Shown: piece after piece, positions 1 through 13,094 of the stretch
Position numbering within the stretch: position 1 is the first letter of the stretch
Layout: each line of letters begins with the position of its first letter
DNA from: Misgurnus anguillicaudatus
Lineage: Eukaryota; Chordata; Actinopteri; Cypriniformes; Cobitidae
Length of the DNA stretch: 64,000 nt
NCBI RefSeq assembly: GCF_027580225.2
Contig: NC_073354.2
Coordinates: forward strand, 23,829,001 to 23,893,000
Reading direction: 5' to 3'
The notes under the pieces: generated by a model
Told to the model about the DNA's origin: nothing
The model's input: the letters and a program-made list of their open reading frames with translations, nothing else
The model's database searches: none
Made by a program: the position numbers and the translations under genes

Positions 1-417
1 CGTGATAAAACCGTGAAATAGCGATTTTGCCTAAACCAATCGTGATATGATATTTTTCTCATATTGCCCACCCCTAAATGAAGGACAATCATCATCACTA
101 GGCTATACTAGGCTTTTTTTCTCTCAAAAATACAAACATGTGTACATACATGTAGCTCATATTGTAGCCCAGTTTGTGCTGAACGCAGTGTTATGAGACA
201 CTTGCAATTATTATGTTTTAAAGCAACTGAAAAAATAATGTAAGAGCATGGCAAAACCTCTGCCAATGTCCCAAAATGGTCGGACTCCAGAGGGTTAAAA
301 ACAACATTAAAAAAAAACGTGATAAAACCGTGAAATAGCGATTTTGCCTAAACCAATCGTGATATGATATTTTTCTTATATTGCCCACCCCTAAATGAAG
401 GACAATCATCATCACTA
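1..417. repeat. Tandem duplication carrying a hAT-type transposon end
   Basis: About 100 bases starting CGTGATAAAACCGTGAAATA occur at 1-101 and again at 319-418 with only one or two differences, giving a period of 318. Each copy finishes with ATATTGCCCACCCCTA, the inverted form of a hAT-like terminus TAGGGGTGGGCAATAT. Each also keeps the same 20 or so bases of flank after that terminus. The left copy is cut by the window edge. Confidence 0.7.
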
Positions 418-1194
418 TGCTACACAAGACATCTTCGTACTTTTACAGGAAATAAAACAATCTTGTTTAGAAAAGTGAGAAGGTCAAACAATTTGAGCTT
501 TATAAGTCCCATCCATGAAGTGAATTTCCGCGTGATACCTTGAATGACTAGAATTCACACGCGAATGAAGCACAAACATACACTCAAAATGTTTAAGAGT
601 CCAACTACTACTACAACTACTAGAGTCTGGCACAGTTACATATTATAAATTTGACATTGTAAAAGAAAATACTGGCAGCAATAAAGTTATTAAATCTGTA
701 AAAAAAAGTTTGAGTTCAGAAATGAATTCGGTATAAATAATACATTTCCATTTTTCAAAATCAGCTCCCAAACCTGTCTGATTTGCCTTGCTAAGATTCT
801 CACATTCCTAAACTTTCACTCTCTAATAAGAATTGCATTGCTATTCAAGGCAGCTGCCCAAAAAAATCTACATAACCAATTCATGAAACACCTGATGGCA
901 TCTCTCTAATCAACCCATTTCAATTTCAGAAAAGACAGAGAGAGACAGCCAGACAGCAGAAAAGAGCAATTAACCTGACAAAAAACAGGAGATTTTTAAT
1001 AAACCTGCTCCTCTTCCTGTGTGAAGCCCAGATCAGATGCTTCAAAAATCAAATATATGCTGGCTGTGAACTGCATAACAATGATCTAAAAATCAGACAA
1101 TGAATTACACTGACATTTAAATCCACTCAAACCGGAGCACCATTAGATCACAACAGATGATTGACAGACTGAAAAACGTAATAAAAGGTACGAT
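418..1194. other. No gene; minor transposon fragment
   Basis: AT-rich intronic sequence. Around 515-580, GTGAATTTCCGCGTGA...CACGCGAATGAA resembles a piece of the GC-rich element at 22.5-24.65 kb, which has gtgaatttccgtgtgaatg at about 24589. Nothing else is recognised. Confidence 0.4.
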
Positions 1195-1199
1195 TAAAG

Positions 1200-1877
1200 G
1201 CCTGTTTACACGAGAACGCTCGAGGGTCATAAACGTAAAAATATTTTATCAGATGTGCCTTTCGTTTACACGGTGACTGTGTTTTGGGGCCTAAAAACGC
1301 AAAAGAGGGAAACCATCCTGCAGAGTGGAATCTTAAAAACGATCTACCCTCGCATTCCTGTCTAAAGGGTAAAACGCAAAAGTCTGCTCACGGTGGCTCT
1401 TGTCGCGTACGCGTTTACGTCACAGGCATATGCCAAATCAGGAAAATAACAATAAACATGTCGGATTATTTCCATACGTCAGACCTTCAAGTTGTCATAG
1501 CAGATCTGATAAATATACAAGTCTTTCCAGCAGTTGTAGGAAATATTCACAGCTAGTATTACTGATCAGAGAAGGTGCATTAAATACCTCTATTAAATTG
1601 TTCATGCACCAATTCGTCGGAGGCAAACCAGACGGCTTTAGACGAGACCTGGGAGAATAAGGAAGAAGGGTGTAGGCAGGCGTGCGGACTTGGTGGTGTT
1701 GTGTCAGTGCTTCACATTGCCACCTAGCTGTCTGGAATGCATACTACATCGAATAACACACACTTAAGTGTCACCATATGCACACAGATATAAGAATAAA
1801 AAGTGATAGAATAAAAAGTGATAACGCAGCGCCACTTTTGCGTTTTCTTTTCAGATTATTTCCGTGTAAACGTAGCC
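1200..1877. mobile_element. Non-autonomous DNA transposon with 5-bp TSD
   Basis: The terminal inverted repeats are GCCTGTTTACACG on the left and CGTGTAAACGTAGCC on the right, with GTTTACACG shared. TAAAG flanks both ends (1195-1199 and 1878-1882). The length is 678 bp. The interior is rich in AAAACG/CGTTTT motifs. Small ORFs inside show no recognisable protein. A 5-bp TSD would suit a hAT5-like group, which is inference. Confidence 0.65.
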
Positions 1878-1882
1878 TAAAG

Positions 1883-4640
1883 TTCAAAGTTCATATACAG
1901 AATGCCATGCAAAGACCTGAGAAACTGATACTTGTCACTTGATTTCTAAGGTCCGATTTGTCCTTTATTTTCTGACTGGGAAGTTTAACTTACAGTACCT
2001 AACTACCCTTGAGTAAGTGCAGAAAAACCTGGTTTAAGATAAGAAGAGACAGTGTGACAAAGAAGCACCTGTTTCTCATGTCTTGTCCTGGCATTCTTGG
2101 AAGTTCTTTAGGGAGCAGATGGCATTCTCACTGTTTGTGATATCTGGAGTAAACAAACCCAGCTGCACAGATAGCAGTAACAACACACACACTTAATCTA
2201 AATCAAGACATATTACAAAATTCTATTGTTTTTATTACAAAGATGACTTTACTACAGGCAACCCATAACCCAAACAACTTTTGAAGAATTATTTTTAGCA
2301 TTTTGAATATTTAATAAGAAAAACTAAATATTTATTTATTATTTCCCCAAAAGTGGAGATTTGTTTCATTTTGTGTTCCCGAACTACAGCTTACAGGCAA
2401 ACACACACAAAGTATCCAAAAGTCTTTAAAGATAAAAATGTAATATAACTAAACCTTCACACAGAGTTTCATGCGAGGCACCTCATGACTGATTTCAAAA
2501 GGGGTTATTGATGTTTGATCGTACACAAACACTTCATTCTAAGCTTAGGTGAAATGATCTGTGCATGTCCCAAAGTGACTCTGTGCTGTCTGTGTGCTGC
2601 CCGGTGCAAATAATACATCTCTTATAAAGCATATCGTCGCTGCCTGATGAAACTCACGTATGTCCAAAACGGTAACTTTTCAGAAAGTGAAAAAAACACC
2701 GTATATCAAAAGCAGTTGAATGTAGCGTTGTCATACTTAGTACGGTATATTTACATGTAACCATATTCTTGCCAGTGTCATGATATAATCCACATTTGAC
2801 CAAAATTGAGTTTAAATGGACATGCGTGCATATTTTACAGTAACTTTGCTCGATACGCGTTCTTCCGATCATTAATTAGAATGGCCAAAGTCGCGTTTCG
2901 TATTGACAGATGAATACGCTCAGTTTATTAAATTGCCTACGTCTTGGTTAAATACGCTTACTTTATTTAATATTAATTATAAGTGTATTAAATGTCTCTT
3001 GCAAACCATTAAGGGACAATGAATCAATACACTGACATGGTAATGCTACACAACAGGGGCGTCAGTTTGTGTTGAAAAGTGGTGGGGACAAAAGATCTTA
3101 TAAAAACATTACTGCAGGACGGGAAAAATATTGAATAACGCGCATCAAAAATGGGCATAGCGTAGGTCAGTCAACAACAAGAAAATACTCAGCATGAATT
3201 TATAAACCCTCAACAATGTCGAATGCACACATCACACATGTAACAGTCCCTGCAACACCAGCTCAACCGAACAGTGCCAAAGCACCATATCGTAGAAAAC
3301 AGCAGCGCGTTTAATAAATGATTACAATGAATTTCATTACATATGTACAAGAAAACACACCATAAGCATACAACACAACATATGTGACACTAGATCACAA
3401 AACCAGTCTTAAGCATCGCTTGATTTTTCAGAACATTTTAACCAAATGCTTTCAAGTGGTGGGGAAATCCCCAGCTTAATATCACCAATGCTAGACAGAT
3501 ACTTTGTTTGCACAGTCCTACCGTAATTTAGTAACTCCTAGATGTTAGTCTGGCGTCCGGGGGAAACGTTTACCTCGAAGGAAAGTCATTGTCATGTTTA
3601 TTCGGCTATATCCAGTGCTGAGGTTCGATGAAACTTTACGAGACCTGCGAGATGCTTCACAGGCGGAAGATATGCGGCGTGATTGACAGCTTTGACACCA
3701 AACGGGTACGTGAAAATCAGATGACATGATTTCACAAGTTTTCATTGGCTATTTAGGTATGTGACGCATACTGTATATGGAAATGAACCTGGACATTCAA
3801 TCTGTCGAAAAATCTCAAAATCGGCAAAATGAACATACGTGAGTTTCATCGGACAGCGACGATATGCTTTAACATTTGGCATTTCCAATGACAGGAAATC
3901 ATCACAGGGCTGCTGGAGCCACACTGGACTTGATATATGCTACCAATTCCAGAATTTGTTTTGTGTAAAAAAAAAAGTGGAGAAGATCCATTATCTATAA
4001 AGTCGCAGAATAAACACAAACTTTCTATAGGCTTACCCAAGCTTTGTGGTCAATTTGATGTATTGATGTCATGCTCATGGGTTTAATGTCGTAGCTACCC
4101 TGCTATTACTCAGCAGGAGTCTGTGAGAACAGACAGCAAGGCTTTGCTCATCATAGACCACATAATTGAATATTGATTGCAATTAATCACTTGAAGGACA
4201 GAGACAATTTTAAACATGGGTTGTCTATATGTGTGTGTATTTTTAGTTTGCAAGGCTGTAAATGTCTATTCTATGCAAGGCCGTGCTGAGTTCCTGAAGT
4301 GCATGCTGAAGTATTATATTATTAGCGGTTGTCACAATGATAGATAGCTTTGTAAGCGAGGTCCCTGCTTATTGCACTCATGGTTGTGGATGGGGTAAGG
4401 GCCGATGTAATTTACACAGCATGAGAAAAACCAGGCTGTGAATAATTACACTTGTTGACACCTAGTCTGGCTTTTCCCTATGAACAAAGACAGAAAACAA
4501 ATCAAATGGATGATGGACAAGTTAACTTTTAGCGGAAATAGAACAACAAATGTGTGAAAAAAGTCTGAAGCCAATTAGATGGATTAATAAATCAGTTTTA
4601 TGTTGCATGTTGTCCCTGTGCAACAAGCAGATCTAAACAC
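1883..4640. other. No gene recognised
   Basis: AT-rich intronic sequence. Near 3055-3100 (GGGGCGTCAGTTTGTG...AGTGGTGGGGACAAA) and 3455-3475 (AGTGGTGGGGAAATCCCC) there are repeat-like GGTGGGG stretches that may be transposon debris. No exon, RNA gene or complete element is seen. Confidence 0.4.
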
Positions 4641-4649
4641 TATTCACTC

Positions 4650-4925
4650 TTAAATAGACAGTTCACCCAAAAATTACAATGCTAGTATTTAAATGGGAAC
4701 ATATCACGAAAATCTGACTTTTCCATGTTTAAGTGCTGTAATTGGGTCTCCAGCGCTTCTATCAACCTAGAAAATGTGAAAAGGAACAACCCAGTAACTT
4801 AGTTTTGGTAAACCATTCTGCAAGCATGTGAAAAAAGAAGTCATTGAAATTTGGCTCTCCTTCTGATGTCAGAAGGGGATCTTATTTTAATAATACCACC
4901 CCTTACCAACCACGGCACTGCCATT
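4650..4925. repeat. Cyprinid-type MITE fragment
   Basis: The stretch from GACAGTTCACCCAAAAATTA through AACCTAGAAAATGTGAAAA and TTCTGATGTCAGAAGGGGAT matches my memory of a very common, noncoding short element in zebrafish and carp. The ends are not clean and no TSD was found. Confidence 0.5.
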
Positions 4926-5024
4926 TTAGCCTGGTCTCACTGTTAATACGTAGTATTTACACGTAACTTTAAAAAACAAAAAACGTATTTTTTGTACCTT
5001 TAAATAAATGCTAAAACGCACACC

Positions 5025-6402
5025 CGTCGCTATGGGCGGGCCTTAGGGGGCCGGGCCCGCCCTCAAGGACGCTTGTGCCCCCCCCCAAGTATTTTAAAAA
5101 ATACTGTCATTTTAAATTATTAATGTTGCTAATTTTGTGTTGCATTAATGTTGTATTCTTTATAATTCAAACATTAAAAATATAAAAAACAATGGTGTGA
5201 TTTTGTTTGATTGATGCGAATCTAGCTACACTGCAACAGCCTATCACGAGGCTACGTACGACACGTACGTGACGTAGCCTACGTCAGTGTAGCCGCTCAA
5301 CAGTTACCGCACTTTTTTTAAACTGGATGAGTTTTCGCTTAGCTATACTGCTTTAAGATGGATATTATCCGCATATGGTTAAAAGCCCAACAACAGTCTC
5401 CAAAAGACGCGCAGCAGTCAGACAGAAAGAAACTCCGGTGGCCTTGCAACCAATTTGGCGAGCTGCTCCATTGGTTTTACTTTGTTATCTGACGACGACA
5501 CCAACGTAACCGCTAAAATATACATTTATAATTGACTGACATGTTTGTCTCAACGAAAATGAACCTTCCGACAACCACACAATGTCGCAGGCGCTCTTGG
5601 CAAACAGATGAGAGGTTTGAAAAGGATATTGACGCACACAGGCGAGAGAGTTCGGGTCTTCTCGGGTCCGTTCAGAAAAAACACATTCATTTTTAAATTA
5701 CCCGAGACCCGATGCCGCTATTGTTGTACCCGACCCGTGTCCGAGGCACATGTGAAACTTTTAGACCCGAACCCGATCGGGTCTCGGGTCGGACCTCGGG
5801 TTTTCGGATCTAAGTGGACCCGTGAAGACCTCTACCGTGGAGCCCGACCCCGGGCCTAACAGACTACTACATTCAGAAGATATGGACTTGTTCACTGCGG
5901 TGATTCAGCTTTCTTCTGAAAAGGACCTCACTCACAAGTTTAATTCCGAGTGGACACTTTATTAATGAGGAGCTTCTGCTCGGAGAAACGCCGCCTGCCG
6001 CTGTATTGACAGGAGGGAAGGGGGAGACGACAGCGCTGCCTTCACAGTACCGTAGGTTCAAAGTCTGCGTGCGTGTGTGTGAATGTGTGTGTGTGTGTGT
6101 GCACGTGTCTCATGGCAATGCATATCCCTCTGTTGACTGCTTTAAAATGCAATGTTTGAGAGATGTCTCTGGTGTTACATGTAATATGTTGTATAGATTT
6201 ATGGATATTCATAAAATTGTTTCTATATGTAATGTGGTGTGTAGGCTATCTGGTCATATTGCTGATGGTTGTTTAACGTGGTGATTACGTGCTGCGCGAA
6301 TAGAGTATATATTATTATAAGTATACGTACTGTAGGCTAATAATAAGTGTGCCCTCCCATGCATTTCATATGCCCCCCTTAAGACTGAGGTCTGGCGACG
6401 GG
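5025..6402. mobile_element. hAT-like element with dense CCCGA/TCGGG boxes
   Basis: The imperfect terminal repeats are CCGTCGCTATGGGCGGGCC with CTTAGGGGG on the left and, inverted, CCGTCGCCAGACCT with CTTAAGGGGGG on the right. The flanking sequences CTAAAACGCACA and CTAAAACGTACA look alike, so it may sit inside, or have duplicated, another CGTA-rich element (about 4930-6450). Between 5640 and 5860 there is a dense cluster of CCCGA/CGGGT motifs. Around 5225-5300 a GGCTACGT...ACGTAGCC hairpin occurs. The frame at 5608-5859 is an artefact of the CCCGA boxes. No transposase is seen. Confidence 0.5.
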
Positions 6403-6449
6403 TCTGCTAAAACGTACAATGTAGACGTATTTACAAAAGTAGTTAAAAT

Positions 6450-8556
6450 GACAATGTGCTGCAGCCAAGGTCCTCTCTGGAGTATATGAAGGAAAGTAAA
6501 GAGAAGTAAAGTTATTAATCCAAGAGAATGTTGATCCGGCTTCCACGGCAGATTTTTTTTATTTTAAATTTCCAACCGAAACGGAAATAACGCAAATATG
6601 TCACGTGGCATGCAAAGAGCCAATGAGCTTTTGATATCACTGCCGTAAAGCAATGTGTTGTAAAGCTTATTAAGGCGTGATATTTGAATTCAAATTTATA
6701 TTAGCCTATAACGAACACGCGATCTGATTTTATGGTTGCTGATGAGAACTCGGATCAAGATCGCTGAATAAACGGCTGAATTTGGATTTGTTCCTCGCAA
6801 TCGTATGAATTTTAAAGATGTGGATTACGGCAAATGATTAAAAGTTACATCTTTTGTGAATTTATGTTGTATTTTGGTGTAATTGCTTAGTAGTAATAAT
6901 AACGTATTGCATAGAAGACAGCATAGGAGAAAACCCTTTTTTGTGTGTCATGGCAAACAAACTAAATATTAAAAAATAGTTAAATAAATACAGAAATGTT
7001 ATTCATTTTAAAGTTTAAAAATGTTCAATATTGTGAAATGCTCTGAATATCATAATCATTTCATTAGGTAAATGGATAAACTGTCTTAAATAAATAAGTC
7101 TGAAAATATGACTGAAAACATGCCATTAATATGAGTAAGGAGCGCCAATGCCCGCAATTTTAAAATGTATGAATAGGAATATTACGTACAAATTTGTACG
7201 TTTGTAAAGCTGTAAATAATTTAGGTATTAGTCCTGTCAAAACGTTGATATTATACGTTTCAGTGTGTTTTAAACGTAAGTAAACGTGCGTATGGTACAA
7301 CCACACTGAAACGTAAAAATACAAAAGTATTCTCATGAGATCATGTTGGCCATTTAGTGCAGATATCTGCTCATTTGCATTTAAAAGGACACACCCAAAA
7401 ACAGCAAATTTTTCCTTACACCTACAAAGTGACAATGCTCACATGCTATAATAAATTATCTATATGGTATATTTAGCTAGAACATAACATATATGTCACC
7501 AAACTTTATTTTACATTTTTAAAATGTCTTGTAAAATGTCCCCTTTAATGTGATTATGTAACAAAATAGGTAATAAAGCAAGTAGTTAAGTAGTGAAGCA
7601 AGACATTTATAATATAACACAAGATATACAGCAAAATAACTTAAGCGACCCAGTCAATGTAATGGGTTGAAATTACCAACCCGACGTCTAACACTGCATA
7701 TCCTACTTTCGCATTGACATGAACATTGACACTGGCTGCTTAGTGACAGCGGAAGGAGATAATGAGATTTTTCTGTCTGGATGTATTTTATATCTCCATG
7801 TATTAACTTTGGGACAATCCAGGCTTCTGCTGCTTTCTTTCCTAGTTGTTCTTCACAGGAAACACGTACAAATTGAGGCTAAATAACAAAGCACTATTGT
7901 TCTGTGATGGGACAAGAGCATTGTCTGCAGCCACACAGAAATGTAGAACTGGAAAAAAGAAAAACTGAAGAAGGAAAGGAGTAAAGGGCCGCATTTGCCA
8001 TTTCTATCCAGCTGTGGTTATGTATTTTTGCTTGCCTGCACAAATTCTTTCGATTACTAACATGTAATTATTTAAAACCGACTTGGTAAATAAAGCATGT
8101 ATAACATCTGGAGCTTTAAACCTACATTAGCCATAATTACCACCATAATAGAATCCACTTCATCCAAACTGTTTCATTCTTGGAACTGTAATAATGCAGA
8201 GTGCTTTACTACTGGTATTCAGTATTAAATTATTATTTGATTACAGTGCAACACACAATTTTATCCCTTTGCACTATGCATGGCTTATAAGTGCGGTCTC
8301 TATTGGTGGTGTAAATGGCAGTGTAAAATGTGTTATAAACGCGGTGCATCAGTCCATAATACAACCATTAGTCCATAGTCCATTTAAAATGCATTAAGCA
8401 TATCAATATTATTATAGTATTGATAAAAAGTTGTAGAAAGTATATCAAGTGTGTGTTATGTATATCAATGTTATTATGTCCAGCCTTTCAAACAAACAAT
8501 ACAATGTTGAAAACATCATCTTCAGGAAACCTATATGGCTTACTTGTATGTTCACA
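6450..8556. other. No gene recognised
   Basis: AT-rich intronic sequence. A small inverted pair ACGTTTCAGTGTG...CACACTGAAACGT at about 7255-7315 lies in a CGTA-rich patch and may be MITE debris. No coding exon is seen. Confidence 0.4.
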
Positions 8557-8560
8557 TTAA

Positions 8561-10404
8561 AGGACAAGTTCGGTATTTTACACTTAAAGCCCTGTTTTCA
8601 GATTGTTTATGATGAAATAGAACGGTTTTGACTGAAATTTGGACATATGATGCTGGCCCGAGAATTTTTGTTTTATCACCCCCCACTTCTACAATGGCTG
8701 CATAGGTGAACTGGAACAATCCTTACTGCATTAACTTTCGTTTACAAAGACATGAAACTCACCGAGTGGTCAGGGATGTTCACTGATATGCTCACACAAA
8801 AATCGCTGCAAAAGATGCATTCCAACAGGTTTTATCGTAGTTTTTGTCCAACTCCATTGACTTGTATTAGATGTAGGGATGCACCGATACCACTTTTTCC
8901 ATCTCCGATCCGATTCCGATACCCGAATTCTGAGTATCAGCCGATTCCGATACCTGCCGATCCGATACTACTGTATTTTTCTTCAGCAATTTAAATTACA
9001 CACAGACACACACACACTATGTATAAATGTGTATAGTGCTTTCTGCTAAATCTAGCATAATATAATTATATTATAATTCTAATTTTAAAGTAAAAACCAA
9101 TAATTTAAAATGATTTACAAGTTACAAGAACATTAGTAATTATTAACCATGGCAGTGTTTAGGAGAAAATAAAATAGGCACGTTTGATCAAATAATTATG
9201 CTAAATATATTTTCCTTAATTGCGCAAAAAGTCACAGTAAAAAAGCTTTAGTGTGCAGATGGTTATTTTGGGAATTATGCACTTAACCGGACCTTTTATG
9301 CACATTTCGCGTGCAGAATTGATGCGCCTAAATCATATTGAGTGCGCAATACTGTGCTTCCTGGGTGCAGCATTGATGCTCTAAAAGCATCCTCACATGG
9401 GAATCTTCGCTCTGCAATGGAAAGTTACGTTCATAACTATTAAAACAAAGAGATTAGATGCATCGTGTGCTCAGCACTGAATTGCATCCATCCAACAGCT
9501 TACTGAGACTTTATAAAATCAGATCTTTAATAAAGCCTAACGTTACAGTTAACGTGTGTGTGTGCGTGTGTTGAATGACGCGTTTTCATCCATCCGCTTC
9601 TCATCAGTGGATTAACTCAGTTTGCAAGTAAGTTAATTTACAGTGTTTCTGTGAACATTAATATCTTTAAATGTGCGTTTGTTCCTTTACATGAAGCTAT
9701 TGAGTGTAAGATGACTTTGATTATAGTGCATAAAAACGTTTATGGTGCTTTTATAATACTTTGTCGTTTTAATCGCTTGTCAGTGACAACCATGGGTAAC
9801 GTGCAGTATCGGAATTGGATCGGTCCTGTTAGTCCGATATCCGATCCAGCAAAAAAGGCCGGATCGGCCCCGCTACCGATCCAGAATATCGGATCGGTGC
9901 ATCCCTAATTAGATGTTCTGTGAGGTACGTATTACTCCGCGCTGGGAACTTTGTTTGTATTTTGCAATTGGCAAAGGTGGATTATCGCCACCAACTGGGC
10001 GGGAGTGTCTATTATTCAAGCTCTCAATGGAAGAATGTACGGATGTGAGGCGTAAAAAAATAGGTCCACAAGTTTACAACGAATGGTAAAACACCTGTTG
10101 GAAAGCATCTTTTGCAGCGATTTTTGTGTGAGCATATCAGTGAACACCCCTGACCACTCGGTGAGTTACACGTCTTTGTAAACGAAAGTTTAATGCATTT
10201 TAGGAAGAATTTTTCCAGTGCACCTATGCAGCCATTGTAGAAGTGTGTGTGTGTGTGTGTGTGTGTGGGGGGGGGGGGTGATACAACAAACACCCGAAAA
10301 TTTTCGGGCCAGCATCATATGTCAAAATTTCTGTCAAAATCGTTCTATTTCATCATAAACAATCTGAAAACAGGGCTTTAAGTGTAAAATACCGAACTTG
10401 TCCT
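8561..10404. mobile_element. TTAA-flanked long-inverted-repeat (fold-back) transposon
   Basis: The arms of roughly 290 bp at 8561-8850 and 10115-10404 are inverted copies, starting AGGACAAGTTCGGTATTTTA. Both ends abut TTAA (8557-8560 and 10405-10408), the target duplication of piggyBac and Kolobok families. A hAT element sits in the centre (8874-9907). The right arm has gained a GT repeat and a G run (10242-10278) absent from the left arm. No transposase is seen, so the element is non-autonomous. Confidence 0.8.
8874..9907. mobile_element. hAT transposon nested in the TTAA fold-back
   Basis: The termini TAGGGATGCACCGATA and ATCGGTGCATCCCTA are inverted repeats, with further GATCCGAT/ATCGGATC boxes inside each end. 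Perfect 8-bp duplications ATTAGATG flank the element (8866-8873 and 9908-9915). It is 1034 bp with no transposase frame. Its interior holds AT-rich DNA and a short GTGTGTGTGCGTG run near 9555. Confidence 0.9.
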
Positions 10405-10483
10405 TTAAGGTATTTCAGGGAAAAGGGTATTTTAACAGACACAGTAGCCACACAAATTAAAATAGGATTTTAGTAAATCAAAT

Positions 10484-10891
10484 TAGGGCTGTCACGATTA
10501 TGAAATTTTGCTGACGGTTAATTGTCTAATAAATTGTGACTATTATGCCAATTAATTGCCTGTTTTAGGGCTTTGACAATTATGCTGTTTAATTGCCTAT
10601 ATTATTACTTTGACATTTAATTCTCAGACATTTTTTCTTTGTTTATGAAATAATTTTCACATATTGTTGTGATTATTTAAATCAAATCTTTTTTTAAGGT
10701 TTACCTGACAGTAAATATTAATACACAAACACATAACACATATTTAAAAGTAATCTGATCTGGTATCGTTTATACAGGCGGTGCAGCTCCCCCTTGTGTT
10801 TTTTAGAGAGATGTGCAATCATTGCGGTGATCTGAAATCATTGCGATGAGGTAAAACAAGAGACGATTATTTAATCATTGTGACAGCCCTA
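10484..10891. mobile_element. Short hAT element, family shared with 54315-54668
   Basis: The termini are TAGGGCTGTCACGATTA and TAATCATTGTGACAGCCCTA, with a perfect 8-bp TSD AATCAAAT (10476-10483 and 10892-10899). It is 408 bp and noncoding, with repeated TTAATTG motifs in the left half. Confidence 0.9.
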
Positions 10892-10953
10892 AATCAAATA
10901 TAATATTTTTAAAATATCTACAGTATAATTTTCCATGTGAGTTATATAATATT

Positions 10954-12223
10954 TAGGGCTGTGAATCGATTAAAATTTTTAATCTAATTAATTACATACT
11001 CTGTGATTAATTAATCTAAATTAATCGCCTACATAATTTTTGCTGTGAAAGTATTAAATATTTCTTTTTAAATAAATCAGTGAATAATCAGCATTAGTGA
11101 CAATGAAGCTCAAAAACTCTTTTATTATTACAGTATTTTCACTGTTCAAATAATGGCTATAACAATCAACAAAAATAACCTAAAGTAATACGCTAAGGAA
11201 ATAAAGTGCTTCAGGAAGATTATTTACCAAAAGTTTAACAGTGCAATATCAATTGCAGGGCTTTTTTGTGCAATTGAACATAAACCTTAAATAAAGAACC
11301 CGACAGGTGGATGACATCAAAGTACCGCGAGAGCATTTAGGAAGCAGTCTTCTGTTATGATTTCTCGAACTGCTCTCACGGGATTTGGATGTCATCTGCT
11401 TCTTGGTTCTTGTGGCGCCACATAAAGTGTACTCACTAGTTTAACAAACCCGTTTTATCAGCCACTGGTTAGATCAACGTAGCAGTCAAAAACGGGATGC
11501 GAGTAATCACGTACGAGAGAAATCGTTTACCCACAAAATACAGGACACCTATACTGTGCTATATTTGGTTTTCTGATCCCAATCTTCATCATTCCGCTAA
11601 GCCAAGTCAATCTCCATTGGTCTTTTACACCTTTATCGATCTCCAAAACTTCGGAGCCTTCCTGCATTATAAGTATGTCCATGCTAGCTGAAATAAAGTT
11701 TTACCTCATCTTACGCGCTACAGCCAGAAAACCCGGAGTGGATCCGGTACGTAGTGATTACAGAAAGCTTACAGTGGAGAGAGGAACGTGATTTTGCTCC
11801 ACTCCAGGCTTTGATCACATCCCACTTAAAAAGCTGAATACACGTCGTATTTATGAAAAGTTAATTTAATAATTTTGCAATTGACGGAAATCCGTGTAAG
11901 GACGGATAACTTTAATCCATGTGCTTTGTATGTGGTACTTTAGAGTGGACGAACTCTATGATATGCAAATTCTTTGCTGCAGACCTTTCATACTTTATTT
12001 TTATCATCACTTCCATCAGGCCGTTTTTTAATAAGTAAATGTTCCAGTCAATGATCCAGTCACCGCCAGAGCGTTCTCGTCTACCTCCTTTATTTTACAG
12101 TCAAATGGTGGCTAGAATGTATCCAGGTTCAATACGGAATGGATTAATCTGCGTTATTTTTTTTAACGCGTTATTTTTTCTCAGATTAATTAATCGAATT
12201 AATGCGTTATTTTCACAGCCCTA
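10954..12223. mobile_element. Non-autonomous hAT element
   Basis: The termini are TAGGGCTGTGAATCGATTA and AATGCGTTATTTTCACAGCCCTA (given here in part), with a perfect 8-bp TSD ATAATATT (10946-10953 and 12224-12231). Subterminal TTAATTAATC boxes occur at both ends, possibly transposase sites. The 1270-bp interior has no transposase. An internal inverted pair GGATGACATCAAA/GGATGTCATC lies at 11308-11400. Confidence 0.9.
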
Positions 12224-12231
12224 ATAATATT

Positions 12232-13090
12232 ATGTATAATTTTTCAATTTTCCGCTTCGCGTCGTGCCTAACAACGACCTTCAGCCGTTACTTATTCACG
12301 ATACAGCACAGCCTCGTACCTTATTGCTTACTTATATCACCACAACACAACTGGCGAAAGTCATCTTTTCAAACACTTTCTAAGAAAGTTTATAACATTG
12401 CAGTCCTAATTAAAATCTAGATGGTTTGCATATGTTACTTGTATCATCACAGTGTGAAAATGAGATGATATAGTAAAATATTTCATCATTATGAAGTGAC
12501 ATCTATGACTGCAATCTGAACTCAAGAAAGGTGGAAAAAGGAATAAGTGTTTCCCCACAAGCTAAATATAAAGCATTATTTCCAGTAAGACTTGCACGAG
12601 AGCTATGTTTAAAACTCTGCCTTTACTGCAGAGGTGTGTCCACCCGAACTGGTGATCTAATCTCGAACCCCATTTTATTTTCACTTAAATTATAACTGTC
12701 TGTTATACTGTGTGACTGCTGGAGGAAAGACAAAACCTTCTGCTCTAATAGCTCACACCAACAAACTCGCTTAAAGTGTAGCACAGAAACAGCTTGTTTA
12801 ACATTTCCTGCAGAGTTTCTGTTTGTGGGGATCACGCAAAAGTCTCAGTGGTTTAAAGCTTAGTGGCAGAGCTTTTATTTACAGAGCAGAGACTAATGGC
12901 CACAGCACAGCCTATCATTTCATTAGCACAAGGTGGTCTGTCAGAAACATATTACTCACCACAGGCTCTCTCAAGGGGGAGAGAGAGATAGAGAGAGAGA
13001 TACGTGTGAATCATAAGAAATTCTATACAAGGGATAGCACAAAAATACACAATATAAAGTATAAGTATTGGGATGCCCCTTCTAATAAAG
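12232..13090. other. No gene recognised
   Basis: AT-rich sequence with a short GAGAGA microsatellite near 12979-13002. The 171-codon plus frame starting at 12823 has no recognisable domain and runs into SINE sequence, so it is not called. Confidence 0.4.
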
Positions 13091-13094
13091 GTTT

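Noticed and set aside
6006..6284. 92-codon frame rich in Cys-Val
   Set aside because: Encoded by a GTGTGTGT-type repeat inside a transposon remnant.
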